Part shown: in pieces, positions 19,567 to 27,127 of the stretch | Layout: every line of letters begins with the position of its first letter | Position numbering within the stretch: the stretch's first letter is position 1 | Assembly (NCBI GenBank): GCA_025055435.1 | Contig: JANWWN010000029.1 | Location: 1-38,760, forward strand | Direction of reading: 5' to 3' | Origin: Cyclobacteriaceae bacterium | Lineage (GTDB): Bacteria; Bacteroidota; Bacteroidia; Cytophagales; Cyclobacteriaceae | DNA: 38,760 nucleotides | Program-made: the position numbers and the translations under genes | Notes under the pieces: generated by a model | Told to the model about the DNA's origin: nothing | Databases searched by the model: none | The model's input: the letters and a program-made list of their open reading frames with translations, nothing else

Positions 19567-19584
19567 GCCAATACTGAAATTGGC
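19567..19584 (+). other. Small hairpin after the TauE/SafE gene
   Basis: GCCAAT (19567-19572) and ATTGGC (19579-19584) are exact reverse complements around a 6-base loop, 11 bases after the TauE/SafE stop. It may slow or end transcription between this gene and the serine dehydratase gene, but no T run follows, so it is not a textbook terminator. Confidence 0.25.
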
Positions 19585-19643
19585 CATAAAAGTTTGTAAC
19601 TTCAATCGAAAATCATCCGATCAAGTTGTTTAAATAAAACCCG

Positions 19644-20558
19644 ATGGCCTTTTTATTTGATTCATTTGAAAACTGGAAAAAGTATGCGGAAGAAAACCGC
19701 ATGACCTTGCCGGAAGTGGTGATGGAGTACGAGCAATCGCAATACAACCGCAGCCGCGATGAAATTATTTCAGGGCTTCAAAAAGCATGGGGCGTAATGA
19801 AAGATGCCGTGCACAGCGGCCTTACGGAAGATATGCGGTCGCGCTCGGGTATGGTTAACAACGGAGCCAAAAAAGTTTATCACCATCCGCTGCCGGTTCT
19901 TTCGAAAGAATTTCAAAACCTTATTTCGCGTGCGTTGGCAGCCAAAGAGGTTAATTCGTGCATGGGGCGCGTGGTGGCCGCTCCCACAGCCGGTGCCAGC
20001 GGCATTATGCCCGGTGTACTGTACACCCTGCAGGAAATACATGGTATTTCAGATGAAAAAATTATTGAAGCCATGTTGCTGGCTGCCGGAACGGCATTAA
20101 TCATCGAACAAAAAGCCAGCATTGCCGGTGCCGTTGGCGGATGTCAGGCAGAAACCGGAACGGCCGCTGCCATGGGAGCTGCTGCCATCGTGTATTGCCT
20201 GGGTGGAACAACTGAACAGATTTTTAATGCCGTGGCTATTACCATTCAATGCATGCTGGGCCTGGTGTGCGACCCGGTAGCGGGACTGGTGGAAGTGCCC
20301 TGCATTGTGCGCAATGCCAGCGCAGCCGCTATTGCCTTCAGCTCGGCACAGATCGGACTGGCTGACGTAAGCAGTGTGATACCGGTTGACGAAGTAATTG
20401 AAGCAATGGGCGAAATAGGCGCCAGCATGGAAACACGATACAAAGAAACAGCCCTGGGCGGACTGGCCGCCACCAAAACCGGGCAGGCTATTGCGAAGAA
20501 AGTGCTGATTCACGATATCGAAGTACTGCCGGACGAAACTGAATCCGGGCAGGCTTAA
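19644..20558 (+). CDS. sdaAA: L-serine dehydratase, iron-sulfur-dependent, alpha (catalytic) subunit
   Basis: A 304-residue protein matching the catalytic domain of Fe-S L-serine ammonia-lyase, which converts serine to pyruvate and ammonia. Family segments present are SSCMG-like NSCMGRVVAAPTAGASGIMPG, GAVGGCQAETGTAAAMGA and GLVCDPVAGLVEVPCIVRNA. Cysteines C167, C209 and C220 have the 42- and 11-residue spacings expected of the [4Fe-4S] ligands, leaving one iron site open for the substrate. There is no regulatory beta domain fused to it and no sdaAB gene anywhere in the window, so it belongs to the split-subunit type with its partner elsewhere, or works alone. It is downstream of the glycine cleavage genes, which fits a shared glycine-serine-pyruvate route. 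The methyltransferase cassette starts 17 bases after its stop. Confidence 0.93.
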   Translation: MAFLFDSFENWKKYAEENRMTLPEVVMEYEQSQYNRSRDEIISGLQKAWGVMKDAVHSGLTEDMRSRSGMVNNGAKKVYHHPLPVLSKEFQNLISRALAAKEVNSCMGRVVAAPTAGASGIMPGVLYTLQEIHGISDEKIIEAMLLAAGTALIIEQKASIAGAVGGCQAETGTAAAMGAAAIVYCLGGTTEQIFNAVAITIQCMLGLVCDPVAGLVEVPCIVRNASAAAIAFSSAQIGLADVSSVIPVDEVIEAMGEIGASMETRYKETALGGLAATKTGQAIAKKVLIHDIEVLPDETESGQA

Positions 20559-20575
20559 TTCGAATTGTTACGCTG

Positions 20576-21073
20576 ATGATTATTCCTTTCCGACAAGAAT
20601 GGTATGAGCAGGCTTTGGAAGAACAACGGCAAAGGGAACCTTACATGCTTACCAAATTTAAAAATACACCTGCCCGGAAAGAGGGACAAAAGCGGGGACT
20701 GGTTATTCAACACCACGTTTCGGGCTGGTTTAAAGAAAACTACCCCGACCATTACTTGGAAGCCGATAACTTCCGACAATGGGATAAAATATGTAGTCAC
20801 GACTTTAAGTTAAAGGTGAAAGCAGGAGTGATATGTATTGACGTGAGCGGCCCCGATAAGGATGGAAATTTCGGATGCTACTATGAAAAGCCAACTGCTG
20901 GCGTTGATTTTCATATCCTATGTAAGCCGTTGGGATTTAAAGCCTGGAATGATTGCGATTTTACCCGGGGTTTTGAAATTTCTGGCGTTTTAAAAAGCCA
21001 GGACTATCTTACCCGGATTGACCCTCAACAAATCATCGGTTTCCAAACATGGTTAAACAACATCGGATTATGA
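20576..21073 (+). CDS. Unknown 165-aa protein paired with a DNA methyltransferase; possible nuclease
   Basis: I do not recognise this family. The sequence is soluble, without signal peptide or membrane span. An N-terminal part rich in Arg/Lys/Glu/Gln (residues 6-40) is followed by QHHVSGWF (45-52), a segment SHDFKLK (74-80), ICIDVSGPDKDGNFG (86-100), EKPTAGVDFHIL (104-115) and a C-terminal FQTWL helix. The spacing of charged residues (H47, D76, D89, E104/K105, D111) around short beta strands is compatible with a PD-(D/E)XK-type nuclease core, but no clear D...ExK signature is present, so this is speculation. The stop overlaps the methyltransferase start by four bases (ATGA), indicating one transcript and coupled translation. 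By position it could be a restriction partner, a specificity or anti-restriction factor, or a DNA-binding accessory protein. Base composition is more AT-rich than the flanking genes. Confidence 0.6.
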   Translation: MIIPFRQEWYEQALEEQRQREPYMLTKFKNTPARKEGQKRGLVIQHHVSGWFKENYPDHYLEADNFRQWDKICSHDFKLKVKAGVICIDVSGPDKDGNFGCYYEKPTAGVDFHILCKPLGFKAWNDCDFTRGFEISGVLKSQDYLTRIDPQQIIGFQTWLNNIGL

Positions 21074-21996
21074 CCGTCATCGATACTCTTATCCGGGATT
21101 TTAATTTTTCTGATGCTGAAAAAGCGAGAAAAAGAATGCAACGGTATATAAAAATGTACCCGGAAAATGATTTGCACCAGTATGCGCAAAAAATAAAACG
21201 GGAAGAAGAAATTGAGTTAACCAAAATCCAACTTCGAAAAGAGTTACGTTCATACCCAATCAAAAGCAAATATCTTTTAGAAGAATCCTGCAAAATTGTT
21301 AATGACGACAGGTTTGCCGAAGAATTCCTGAATGGCCAACGCGATTTGTTTGACAAGTTGATTAGTTATTTAAATGGTAACCGCCTATTTAAGTTATATA
21401 ATAACGATTTCAGAAAAGTAAAAATCGCAGACAACTCGGTAGATGTTATTGTTACCGACCCGCCCTATCCGCAAAAGTTTTTACTCCTATATAGAGATCT
21501 GGCTTTGTTTGCCGAAAAAGTATTGAAGCCGGGCGGCTCACTCTTCACCATGGCAGGACAATCGTATCTGCCGGAAATCATGAACCTGATGAACATACCC
21601 GGCCTTAACTATAACTGGACACTCTGTTACCTCACACCCGGCGGTCAGTCGCCACAGCTTTGGCAACGTAAAGTGAACACCTTCTGGAAACCCGTGTTGT
21701 GGTACGTTAAAGGAAAGAGCAGCCGGTGGCTGGGCGATGTAGTAAAGAGCGATGTAAACGATAACGACAAGAGCCACCATTTCTGGGGGCAATCCCTGTC
21801 CGGCATGAGCGATTTAATTAAACGTGTTTCAAGACCGGGAGAAACCGTGCTCGATCCGTTTATGGGGGGCGGCACAACCGGCGCAGTCTGCCTGCTCGCG
21901 CTCCGTAATTTTATCGGGATTGAAATAGATAAAGAGGCCTTTATAACTGCGGAAAAACGGCTGAAAGAAATCAACCGCAGGATTACAAAGAGCTAA
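21070..21996 (+). CDS. Site-specific DNA methyltransferase, adenine-N6 (or cytosine-N4) type
   Basis: From the ATG at 21070 (ATGA overlap with the upstream stop) the protein has 308 residues. The catalytic motif IV is TDPPYP at 129-134, and the SAM-binding motif I, DPFMGGGTTGAVCLLA, comes after it at 262-277. This order, IV before I, is that of the beta class, and DPPY favours N6-adenine. KPGGSLFTMAG (153-163) and the closing IGIEIDKEAFITAEKRL are family features. The first 120 residues form a charged, helical extension (KARKRMQRYIKMYPEN, then KREEEIELTKIQLRKEL) unusual for a minimal methyltransferase and a candidate target-recognition or partner-binding part. A longer start at 21049 is possible but would overlap the upstream gene by 25 bases. 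Bases 21061-21180 contain 45 G+C in 120, against 36 in 60 for a sample of gcvP, which suggests acquisition from elsewhere. Confidence 0.85.
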   Translation: MTVIDTLIRDFNFSDAEKARKRMQRYIKMYPENDLHQYAQKIKREEEIELTKIQLRKELRSYPIKSKYLLEESCKIVNDDRFAEEFLNGQRDLFDKLISYLNGNRLFKLYNNDFRKVKIADNSVDVIVTDPPYPQKFLLLYRDLALFAEKVLKPGGSLFTMAGQSYLPEIMNLMNIPGLNYNWTLCYLTPGGQSPQLWQRKVNTFWKPVLWYVKGKSSRWLGDVVKSDVNDNDKSHHFWGQSLSGMSDLIKRVSRPGETVLDPFMGGGTTGAVCLLALRNFIGIEIDKEAFITAEKRLKEINRRITKS

Positions 21997-21999
21997 CTA

Positions 22000-22761
22000 C
22001 TAAACTGTTTTCTTAACCACAACCGAAGAGGCCTGGGCCTTCGGAAAAATCACGATGTCGGCAAGTACCACATGGTCGGGCCGGGTAAGCACATACACAA
22101 TGGTATCGGCAATGTCTTCTGCGCGAAGGGGCTGGTAGCCTTTGTACACCTGCCCGGCTCTTTCTTCATCGCCTTTAAATCGTACCAGCGAAAACTCTGT
22201 TTCAACCAGTCCGGGATGAATTCCGGTTACCTTGATGTTATAGGGATTCAAATCCAGGCGCATGCCCCGCGTTAGTGCATCAACGGCAAATTTACTGGCG
22301 CAATACACGTTGCCATTGGGATAAACTTCTTTTCCGGCTATTGAACCGATATTTATGATATGTCCCTGCTGGCGCTCAACCATTCCCGGAATCACCAAAC
22401 GTGATACATACAACAGGCCCTTCACGTTAATGTCCATCATCGCATCCCAGTCGGTCAGGTTGCCGGAATGAATCGGGTCCAGCCCATGGGCATTGCCGGC
22501 GTTGTTAATCAGCACGTCCACCTTTTTCCAGTTCCCGGTCAGGGAGTTCCAGACGTTTTCCACTTCGGAAAAGTTGCGAACATCAAATGAAAGCGTCCGT
22601 ACTTCAGTTAATGGCGACAGTTCTTCGTTCAGTTGAGCCAGGCGGTCTTTTCGTCTTCCACAAAGTATCAGATTAAATTCATGACGGGCCAGCAGCCGGG
22701 CCGTTGCCTGACCAATGCCCGATGTAGCTCCTGTTATCAGTGCAATGCGTTTGTTCATCAC
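22000..22761 (-). CDS. SDR family NAD(P)-dependent oxidoreductase (YdfG-like)
   Basis: A 253-residue classical short-chain dehydrogenase. It shows the cofactor motif TGATSGIGQATA, an Arg pair typical of NADP preference (CGRRKDRL), NNAGNAHG, the catalytic Ser in INIGSIAGKE and the YCASK pair (Tyr and Lys). The C-terminal GIHPGLVETEFSLVRFKGD is characteristic of the YdfG/serine-3-dehydrogenase group that oxidises 3-hydroxy acids such as serine and 3-hydroxypropionate, though the substrate cannot be assigned. The start overlaps the porT stop by four bases (ATGA), placing it third in the ubiE-porT-SDR operon. It ends 3 bases from the methyltransferase gene, tail to tail. Confidence 0.9.
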   Translation of the reverse strand: MMNKRIALITGATSGIGQATARLLARHEFNLILCGRRKDRLAQLNEELSPLTEVRTLSFDVRNFSEVENVWNSLTGNWKKVDVLINNAGNAHGLDPIHSGNLTDWDAMMDINVKGLLYVSRLVIPGMVERQQGHIINIGSIAGKEVYPNGNVYCASKFAVDALTRGMRLDLNPYNIKVTGIHPGLVETEFSLVRFKGDEERAGQVYKGYQPLRAEDIADTIVYVLTRPDHVVLADIVIFPKAQASSVVVKKTV

Positions 22762-23492
22762 TGAAAAATAAAATAAAAATGAACGGTGTTGGTGGTAACC
22801 TGTTTTAACGGCTTACCGAAGTTGTTTTCGGTGTTATCCAAAATGTTATAGATGCCGCGCGAGAAACGCACCTCGGGCGACAGCTTAAACAACGGGAAAT
22901 ACAGGTCGAAGCCGATGCCGGCTTCCAGACTCAGGTTAAAGCCCTTTACTTCAAGTGAGTTAACCACGTTTTCAATTTCTTTTTTTCCCGATGCCTCAAT
23001 ACCGGGGCGTGCGCCGCCAATCATATACATGCGGATGTTGCCACGGCGCATTGACTTGTATTTTACAAGCACCGGAAATTCGACCATGGTGGTTTCTACC
23101 AGTTCGCGCTGCGAATCACCACTGGTAAAGCGGTAGGTAAGTTCGTGTTCGTAAAAACCCACCGTAGGCATTAATCGCACATCAACAAATTCATGGGCGC
23201 GGTAATTCACCAGAAATCCGAGCGAAAAACCGGGCTTCCAGGCCGGAACCACAGAGTGCAGCGAATCCAAATCGGGTGTAACAAATACATCAGAATATTT
23301 AATCTGATACGCCGTGGAGTGCAGGCCGATTAAAAAGCCGTAGCTGATCTTTCGTTTCTCATCGTAATCCGGATTGTTTTTACGCGCCCATAGAAAGGAT
23401 TGCGCCTGCAGCGCTCCCGAAAACAGGAAGCAACACAGGGCTATTTTCGCGCGGTGTACACCGAACTTATGCCAAAGGTTAAGGGCTTGCAT
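22758..23492 (-). CDS. porT: PorT/SprT family outer-membrane protein, type IX secretion system
   Basis: A 244-residue beta-barrel protein with a signal peptide ending at about residue 31 (AKIALCCFLFSGALQA), followed by alternating strands and an aromatic C-terminal strand FYFIFQ typical of outer-membrane insertion. Sequence segments such as SYGFLIGLHSTAYQIKYSD and RLMPTVGFYEHELTY match the PorT family. PorT/SprT is required for secretion by the T9SS, and location directly behind ubiE is the arrangement I recall for sprT in Flavobacterium. The only good start, ATG at 23492, lies inside ubiE and gives a 52-base overlap. The sprA gene of the same machine is 10 kb away in this window. Confidence 0.88.
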   Translation of the reverse strand: MQALNLWHKFGVHRAKIALCCFLFSGALQAQSFLWARKNNPDYDEKRKISYGFLIGLHSTAYQIKYSDVFVTPDLDSLHSVVPAWKPGFSLGFLVNYRAHEFVDVRLMPTVGFYEHELTYRFTSGDSQRELVETTMVEFPVLVKYKSMRRGNIRMYMIGGARPGIEASGKKEIENVVNSLEVKGFNLSLEAGIGFDLYFPLFKLSPEVRFSRGIYNILDNTENNFGKPLKQVTTNTVHFYFIFQ

Positions 23493-24187
23493 GAAGTATC
23501 TTTAAATCCAACTTTTTGTAGTACGGCCATAAAAGCCTCGCCACACGGAAATGCATCCACCGACTCGGGCAAGTAGGTGTAGGCCGCACGGTCGCCCGAC
23601 AGCCAGCTGCCGATGCGCGGTAAAATGTGTTTAAAGTAAAACACGTATATCCGTGCAAACAAGCCGGGTTTTGGCTTTGAAAATTCCAATATCACTGCCA
23701 TGCCGCCCGGCCGGAGCACGCGTTTAATTTCGGCAAGCCCATGCTCGAGGTTTTCGAAGTTGCGCACGCCAAAAGCAACGGTAACAGCATCGAATTTATT
23801 TTCTTCAAACGGAAGATTCTCCGAATCAGCCAATATCATTTCGATTTTGCCGGACAGGTTGCGGTGCTCCGTCTTTTTTCTTCCTATCCGCAGCATTCCT
23901 TCCGAGATGTCAACTCCCACAATTTTCTCGGGCTTTAACGCAAGAGCGGCAAATGCAAAATCGCCTGTTCCGGTGGCTACATCCAGGATGTATTTCGGTT
24001 GGAGAGGCTTCAGCAGTTCGATGGCTTTTTTCCTCCACATCCGGTCTATACCCAGGCTCAGCACGTGATTCAGAAAATCGTAACGATGGCTGATACCATC
24101 GAACATACGGGCTACCTGTTCCTTTTTGGAGCCGGATAGATGTTTATACGGCTTGACTTCCATGCCTGGTGCTTGGGTTAACTGCAT
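23441..24187 (-). CDS. ubiE: Demethylmenaquinone methyltransferase (MenG/UbiE)
   Basis: A 248-residue class I SAM-dependent methyltransferase. Family segments: MFDGISHRYDFLNHVLSLGIDRMWR at the start, motif I DVATGTGDFAFAAL, GVDISEGMLRIGRKK, and AFGVRNFENLEHGLAEIKRVLRPGG. It makes the last C-methylation in menaquinone synthesis; in Bacteroidota menaquinone is the usual quinone, so MenG activity is expected. It heads a minus-strand operon with porT and the SDR gene, each overlapping the next. The stop of the OmpA-type gene lies about 100 bases downstream in sequence order, i.e. that gene is upstream on the same strand with a 101-base gap. Confidence 0.95.
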   Translation of the reverse strand: MQLTQAPGMEVKPYKHLSGSKKEQVARMFDGISHRYDFLNHVLSLGIDRMWRKKAIELLKPLQPKYILDVATGTGDFAFAALALKPEKIVGVDISEGMLRIGRKKTEHRNLSGKIEMILADSENLPFEENKFDAVTVAFGVRNFENLEHGLAEIKRVLRPGGMAVILEFSKPKPGLFARIYVFYFKHILPRIGSWLSGDRAAYTYLPESVDAFPCGEAFMAVLQKVGFKDTSCKPLTFGISSVYTARK

Positions 24188-24288
24188 AGTAACAGTTCAG
24201 GGCGGTAAATTGCTCAAATCACTGCTCCGAAAAAAATAATCGGATGAGGCCGGCCGAAATAGTATCTGATTAGATGAGTTTCTCCAGA

Positions 24289-26334
24289 CTAGTTTTCAAT
24301 TACCCGGAATTCCACCCTGCGGTTTAGTTCCCGCCCTTCTTTCTCATCGTCATTGCTGGCCAGGGGGCGGGTTTTGCCATAACCTTTTGCCACGACCCGG
24401 CGCGGGTCAATGCCTTTTTTAACCAGATAATCTTTAACGGCTTCGGCTCTGCGCTGCGACAGTTGCATGTTATAAGCAGCCGTACCAATGTTATCCGTGT
24501 GGCCCGCAATTTCTACTTTCAGGTTCGGGTTTTCGGCCATCATGCGTTCGAGCTTGTTCAACTCGGTGTAGGATTCGGTGCGGAAGGTGGCTTTATCGAA
24601 ATCGAAATAAATGTTGCGCAAAACACCCACCACACCGGTGGTTAGTTTGCGTAGTTCAACTGTACGCACTTCCGTACGCTCCTGTTCACCGGCTCCGGGC
24701 AGGCGCACATTCTGGTTAATAAATGCATAGCCTTCCTGTTCAACGGCCAGGCGGTAGTCTTTTGCACCCTCGGTGTTTATAATGAATTCGGTAACCCCGG
24801 TTTCTTTGGCTGTACCGGCTACAACAATGTTATCGCGCGCTCCCTGCAGGCGAACACGCGCATTGAGCGGCTGACCGGTTGACGCATCAACCACCCGCAC
24901 CACATAGCGCAAGGGGAATTTGGGCTGGGCTTGCGGTTTAGGTTCCGGCTTGGTCTCCGGTTTGGCTTCGGGCTTCGGTTCGGGCTTTACTTCTTCGGGT
25001 TTTACAGTTGCAACCGGCTGAGCAGGCACGGTAATCATGTAAATGTCATCATAACCGATACCATCTTCGCGCACCGATGAGTAATAGGCTCGCTTGCCAT
25101 CGCGTGTGCTGGTATAATAAATGTCGTTATCGGGTGTATTGATGGGATAGCCGAGGTTCTCCGGTTCACTCCACTCGTTGGTTTTTTCATCGAACACGGC
25201 CTTAAAAATATCGAAACCGCCCATGCCTTTGCGGCCTTTGGAGCTGAAATACAGGGTCTTGTTGTCATAGTCAATAAACGGGCCGTCATCATCGTATTCC
25301 GTATTGATTTTCGGACCGAGGTTTTTCACGTTCCCCCATTCGCCCTTGGCATCTTTGGTAGCCTTATAAATATCCAGGCCTCCGTAACCACCCGGGCGAT
25401 TGCTGGAAAAATACAAGGTCTTTTCATCGGGTGAAATGCTGATGGATTTTTCTTCGTAGGAAGAGTTAATTATTCCGGGAAGCGGTTTGGGTTCGCTCCA
25501 TGTACCGTTGGGCAGGCGATCGCTGTAGTAAATATCTCCACCGTTATCGTCTTTATAGAGAAAGAGGGTTTCACCATCGGCCGAAAAAGCCAGGTTAGAA
25601 TCGTGATATGGTGTGTTTATAGGGGAACCGATGTTTTCGGCACGTGTCCATACCCCGTTTACTTTTTTTGAAATGAAAACATCTTCAAAAGGCTTGTTAT
25701 CCAGGTCCACGTTTTGGTTCATGTTGCCCTCGCGCCGGCGCGTGGTGAAGATGATGATGTCTTCGTTAGCATTCAGCACAGGGGCATAGTCATCCCACTC
25801 GGAATTTATTTCCCTGCCAATGTTGACAATGGAAAAGTTTTTCGGATTGGCAACAAATTCTTTTCCGTTCTGACATTCATATATGGCGCGGTCAACTACT
25901 GCTGCACTTACGCGGTCGTTGCCCATGTAGTTAGGGCGCTTGGCCATCTTATCTTTATAACGATTATAAAATTCGATGGCCTTGTCGAACTCCAGCCCAT
26001 ACTGATAACTTTGGCCAATCCAGAATTCCAGGTCAAAACGGTAGTTGGGGTCGCGCTCGTACACGCGAAGAAAAAACTGCACTGCACGCTCTTTGTTAAT
26101 GGTGCGGATGTGATATTGGCCTGCTTCAAAATTGGCTTTCAGGTTATCGGGGTCGAGGTTGGCAGCCGTAACCATCAGTTCGCGGGCATCATCAATGGCG
26201 CGGGTTTCGGCCATAATCAGCTCGGCCTGTGTCATATATTCTTTGGCCAGTTCCTTATTATTTTGTGCCCACGAACCTATCCAGGCACCCGTTACAGTTA
26301 AAAAAATCAGTACACTGCGCATACTGTACAACAT
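24289..26334 (-). CDS. TPR-PD40-CRD-OmpA envelope protein, PorE-like
   Basis: About 681 residues from ATG 26334 (MLYSMRSVLIFLTVTGAWIGSWAQ, signal peptidase I type; Met 26322 is equally possible). Domains in order: two TPR-like repeats (about 40-125); five PD40/WD40-like propeller blades (about 175-440), each near a [Y/D]DD.P or F.S.GRKG/NRPGGYGGLDIY motif; a Pro/Lys/Glu linker of PEPKPEAK type (about 450-475); a carboxypeptidase-regulatory-like fold (RYVVRVVDASTGQPLNARVRL); and an OmpA_C domain (YFDFDKATF, GHTDNIG, NMQLSQRRAEAVKDYL, GYGKTRPLASND) that should bind peptidoglycan. This order is that of PorE of Porphyromonas, a peptidoglycan-binding T9SS part, and porT is nearby. Many Bacteroidota have several such paralogues, so the PorE identity is inference. 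An in-frame longer start at 26400 adds 22 residues without a signal and is rejected. Confidence 0.82.
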   Translation of the reverse strand: MLYSMRSVLIFLTVTGAWIGSWAQNNKELAKEYMTQAELIMAETRAIDDARELMVTAANLDPDNLKANFEAGQYHIRTINKERAVQFFLRVYERDPNYRFDLEFWIGQSYQYGLEFDKAIEFYNRYKDKMAKRPNYMGNDRVSAAVVDRAIYECQNGKEFVANPKNFSIVNIGREINSEWDDYAPVLNANEDIIIFTTRRREGNMNQNVDLDNKPFEDVFISKKVNGVWTRAENIGSPINTPYHDSNLAFSADGETLFLYKDDNGGDIYYSDRLPNGTWSEPKPLPGIINSSYEEKSISISPDEKTLYFSSNRPGGYGGLDIYKATKDAKGEWGNVKNLGPKINTEYDDDGPFIDYDNKTLYFSSKGRKGMGGFDIFKAVFDEKTNEWSEPENLGYPINTPDNDIYYTSTRDGKRAYYSSVREDGIGYDDIYMITVPAQPVATVKPEEVKPEPKPEAKPETKPEPKPQAQPKFPLRYVVRVVDASTGQPLNARVRLQGARDNIVVAGTAKETGVTEFIINTEGAKDYRLAVEQEGYAFINQNVRLPGAGEQERTEVRTVELRKLTTGVVGVLRNIYFDFDKATFRTESYTELNKLERMMAENPNLKVEIAGHTDNIGTAAYNMQLSQRRAEAVKDYLVKKGIDPRRVVAKGYGKTRPLASNDDEKEGRELNRRVEFRVIEN

Positions 26335-26492
26335 GGGGTTTATCGGGTTGGTATCGAAAGTTAAAAAATTATGTTTCCTCAGGGCCTGCCAATATAGCAA
26401 AACATCGGGTTAAAAATGAACAATTTTCACTTTATAACATACTTGAATATTGCATTCTTAGTATTTTGACCTGAAAGCATTACTTTAAGTGA

Positions 26493-27095
26493 ATGAAAGA
26501 GCTGTCCATTCAGGCTGAATTTGCGGGTTCGGTAACTTTACATTCAACCGTTAACAAACGAAACCTCCCTGAATTTGCCCTGGCGGGGCGGTCGAATGTA
26601 GGTAAATCTTCCCTGATTAACATGCTCACAGGCCGTTCCAGGCTGGCGCATGTATCGGCTACGCCCGGCAAAACACAGACCATCAACTATTATCTGATTG
26701 ATAACCGGTGGTATCTGGTTGACCTTCCCGGTTACGGCTACGCCAGGCGCAGTCTGTCGCAAAAGAAAATGTTCAGCAAGCTCATCACGCATTATTTACT
26801 AAATGCTCCGGAGCTACACTGCGTTTTTGTTCTCCTTGACAGCCGGATACCTGTACAGCAAATTGACCTGGATTTCATCAACTGGCTGGGTGAAAGTGAG
26901 GTTCCTCTTGCACTGGTCCTCACCAAAACGGATAAGCTGTCGGGTAATCTGTTGGCGAAAAACAAAATGACACTGGAAAACGAATTACGGAAGTATTGGG
27001 ATGAACTCCCTCCATTGTTTCTCACCTCTTCCAAAAGAAAAACCGGAAGGAAAGAGTTGTTGCAATATATTCACAGCATACTTGCCAATTCCTGA
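26493..27095 (+). CDS. engB: Ribosome biogenesis GTP-binding protein EngB/YihA/YsxC
   Basis: A 200-residue TRAFAC GTPase involved in late assembly of the large ribosomal subunit. The P loop GRSNVGKSS is at 32-40, switch II/G3 is DLPGYGYA at 77-84, G4 is TKTDK and the G5 region is SSKRKTGRKE. Length and motif order are standard. It is divergent from the OmpA-type gene with a 158-base space, in which I found no complete promoter, only T-rich near matches to the -7 box. DUF5606 follows 32 bases later behind its own promoter. Confidence 0.96.
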   Translation: MKELSIQAEFAGSVTLHSTVNKRNLPEFALAGRSNVGKSSLINMLTGRSRLAHVSATPGKTQTINYYLIDNRWYLVDLPGYGYARRSLSQKKMFSKLITHYLLNAPELHCVFVLLDSRIPVQQIDLDFINWLGESEVPLALVLTKTDKLSGNLLAKNKMTLENELRKYWDELPPLFLTSSKRKTGRKELLQYIHSILANS

Positions 27096-27110
27096 TTTCA
27101 CCTACCTTTG
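27082..27110 (+). promoter_or_regulatory. Promoter of the DUF5606 gene (TTG-N18-TACCTTTG)
   Basis: TTG at 27082-27084 and TACCTTTG at 27103-27110 are 18 bases apart, an exact -7 box with near-ideal spacing. The box ends 17 bases before the ATG at 27128. The -33 element lies inside the last codons of engB. Confidence 0.7.
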
Positions 27111-27127
27111 TGCACATTCGTTAATCC

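Noticed and set aside
20559-22000. Transposon or prophage borders around the methyltransferase cassette
   Set aside because: No transposase or integrase gene, terminal inverted repeat or obvious direct repeat is visible at either edge.
24945-25010. Repetitive PEPKPEAK-type coding stretch as a possible DNA repeat or phase-variable tract
   Set aside because: The repeats are imperfect and in frame, and encode the usual Pro/Lys/Glu linker between propeller and CRD/OmpA domains.
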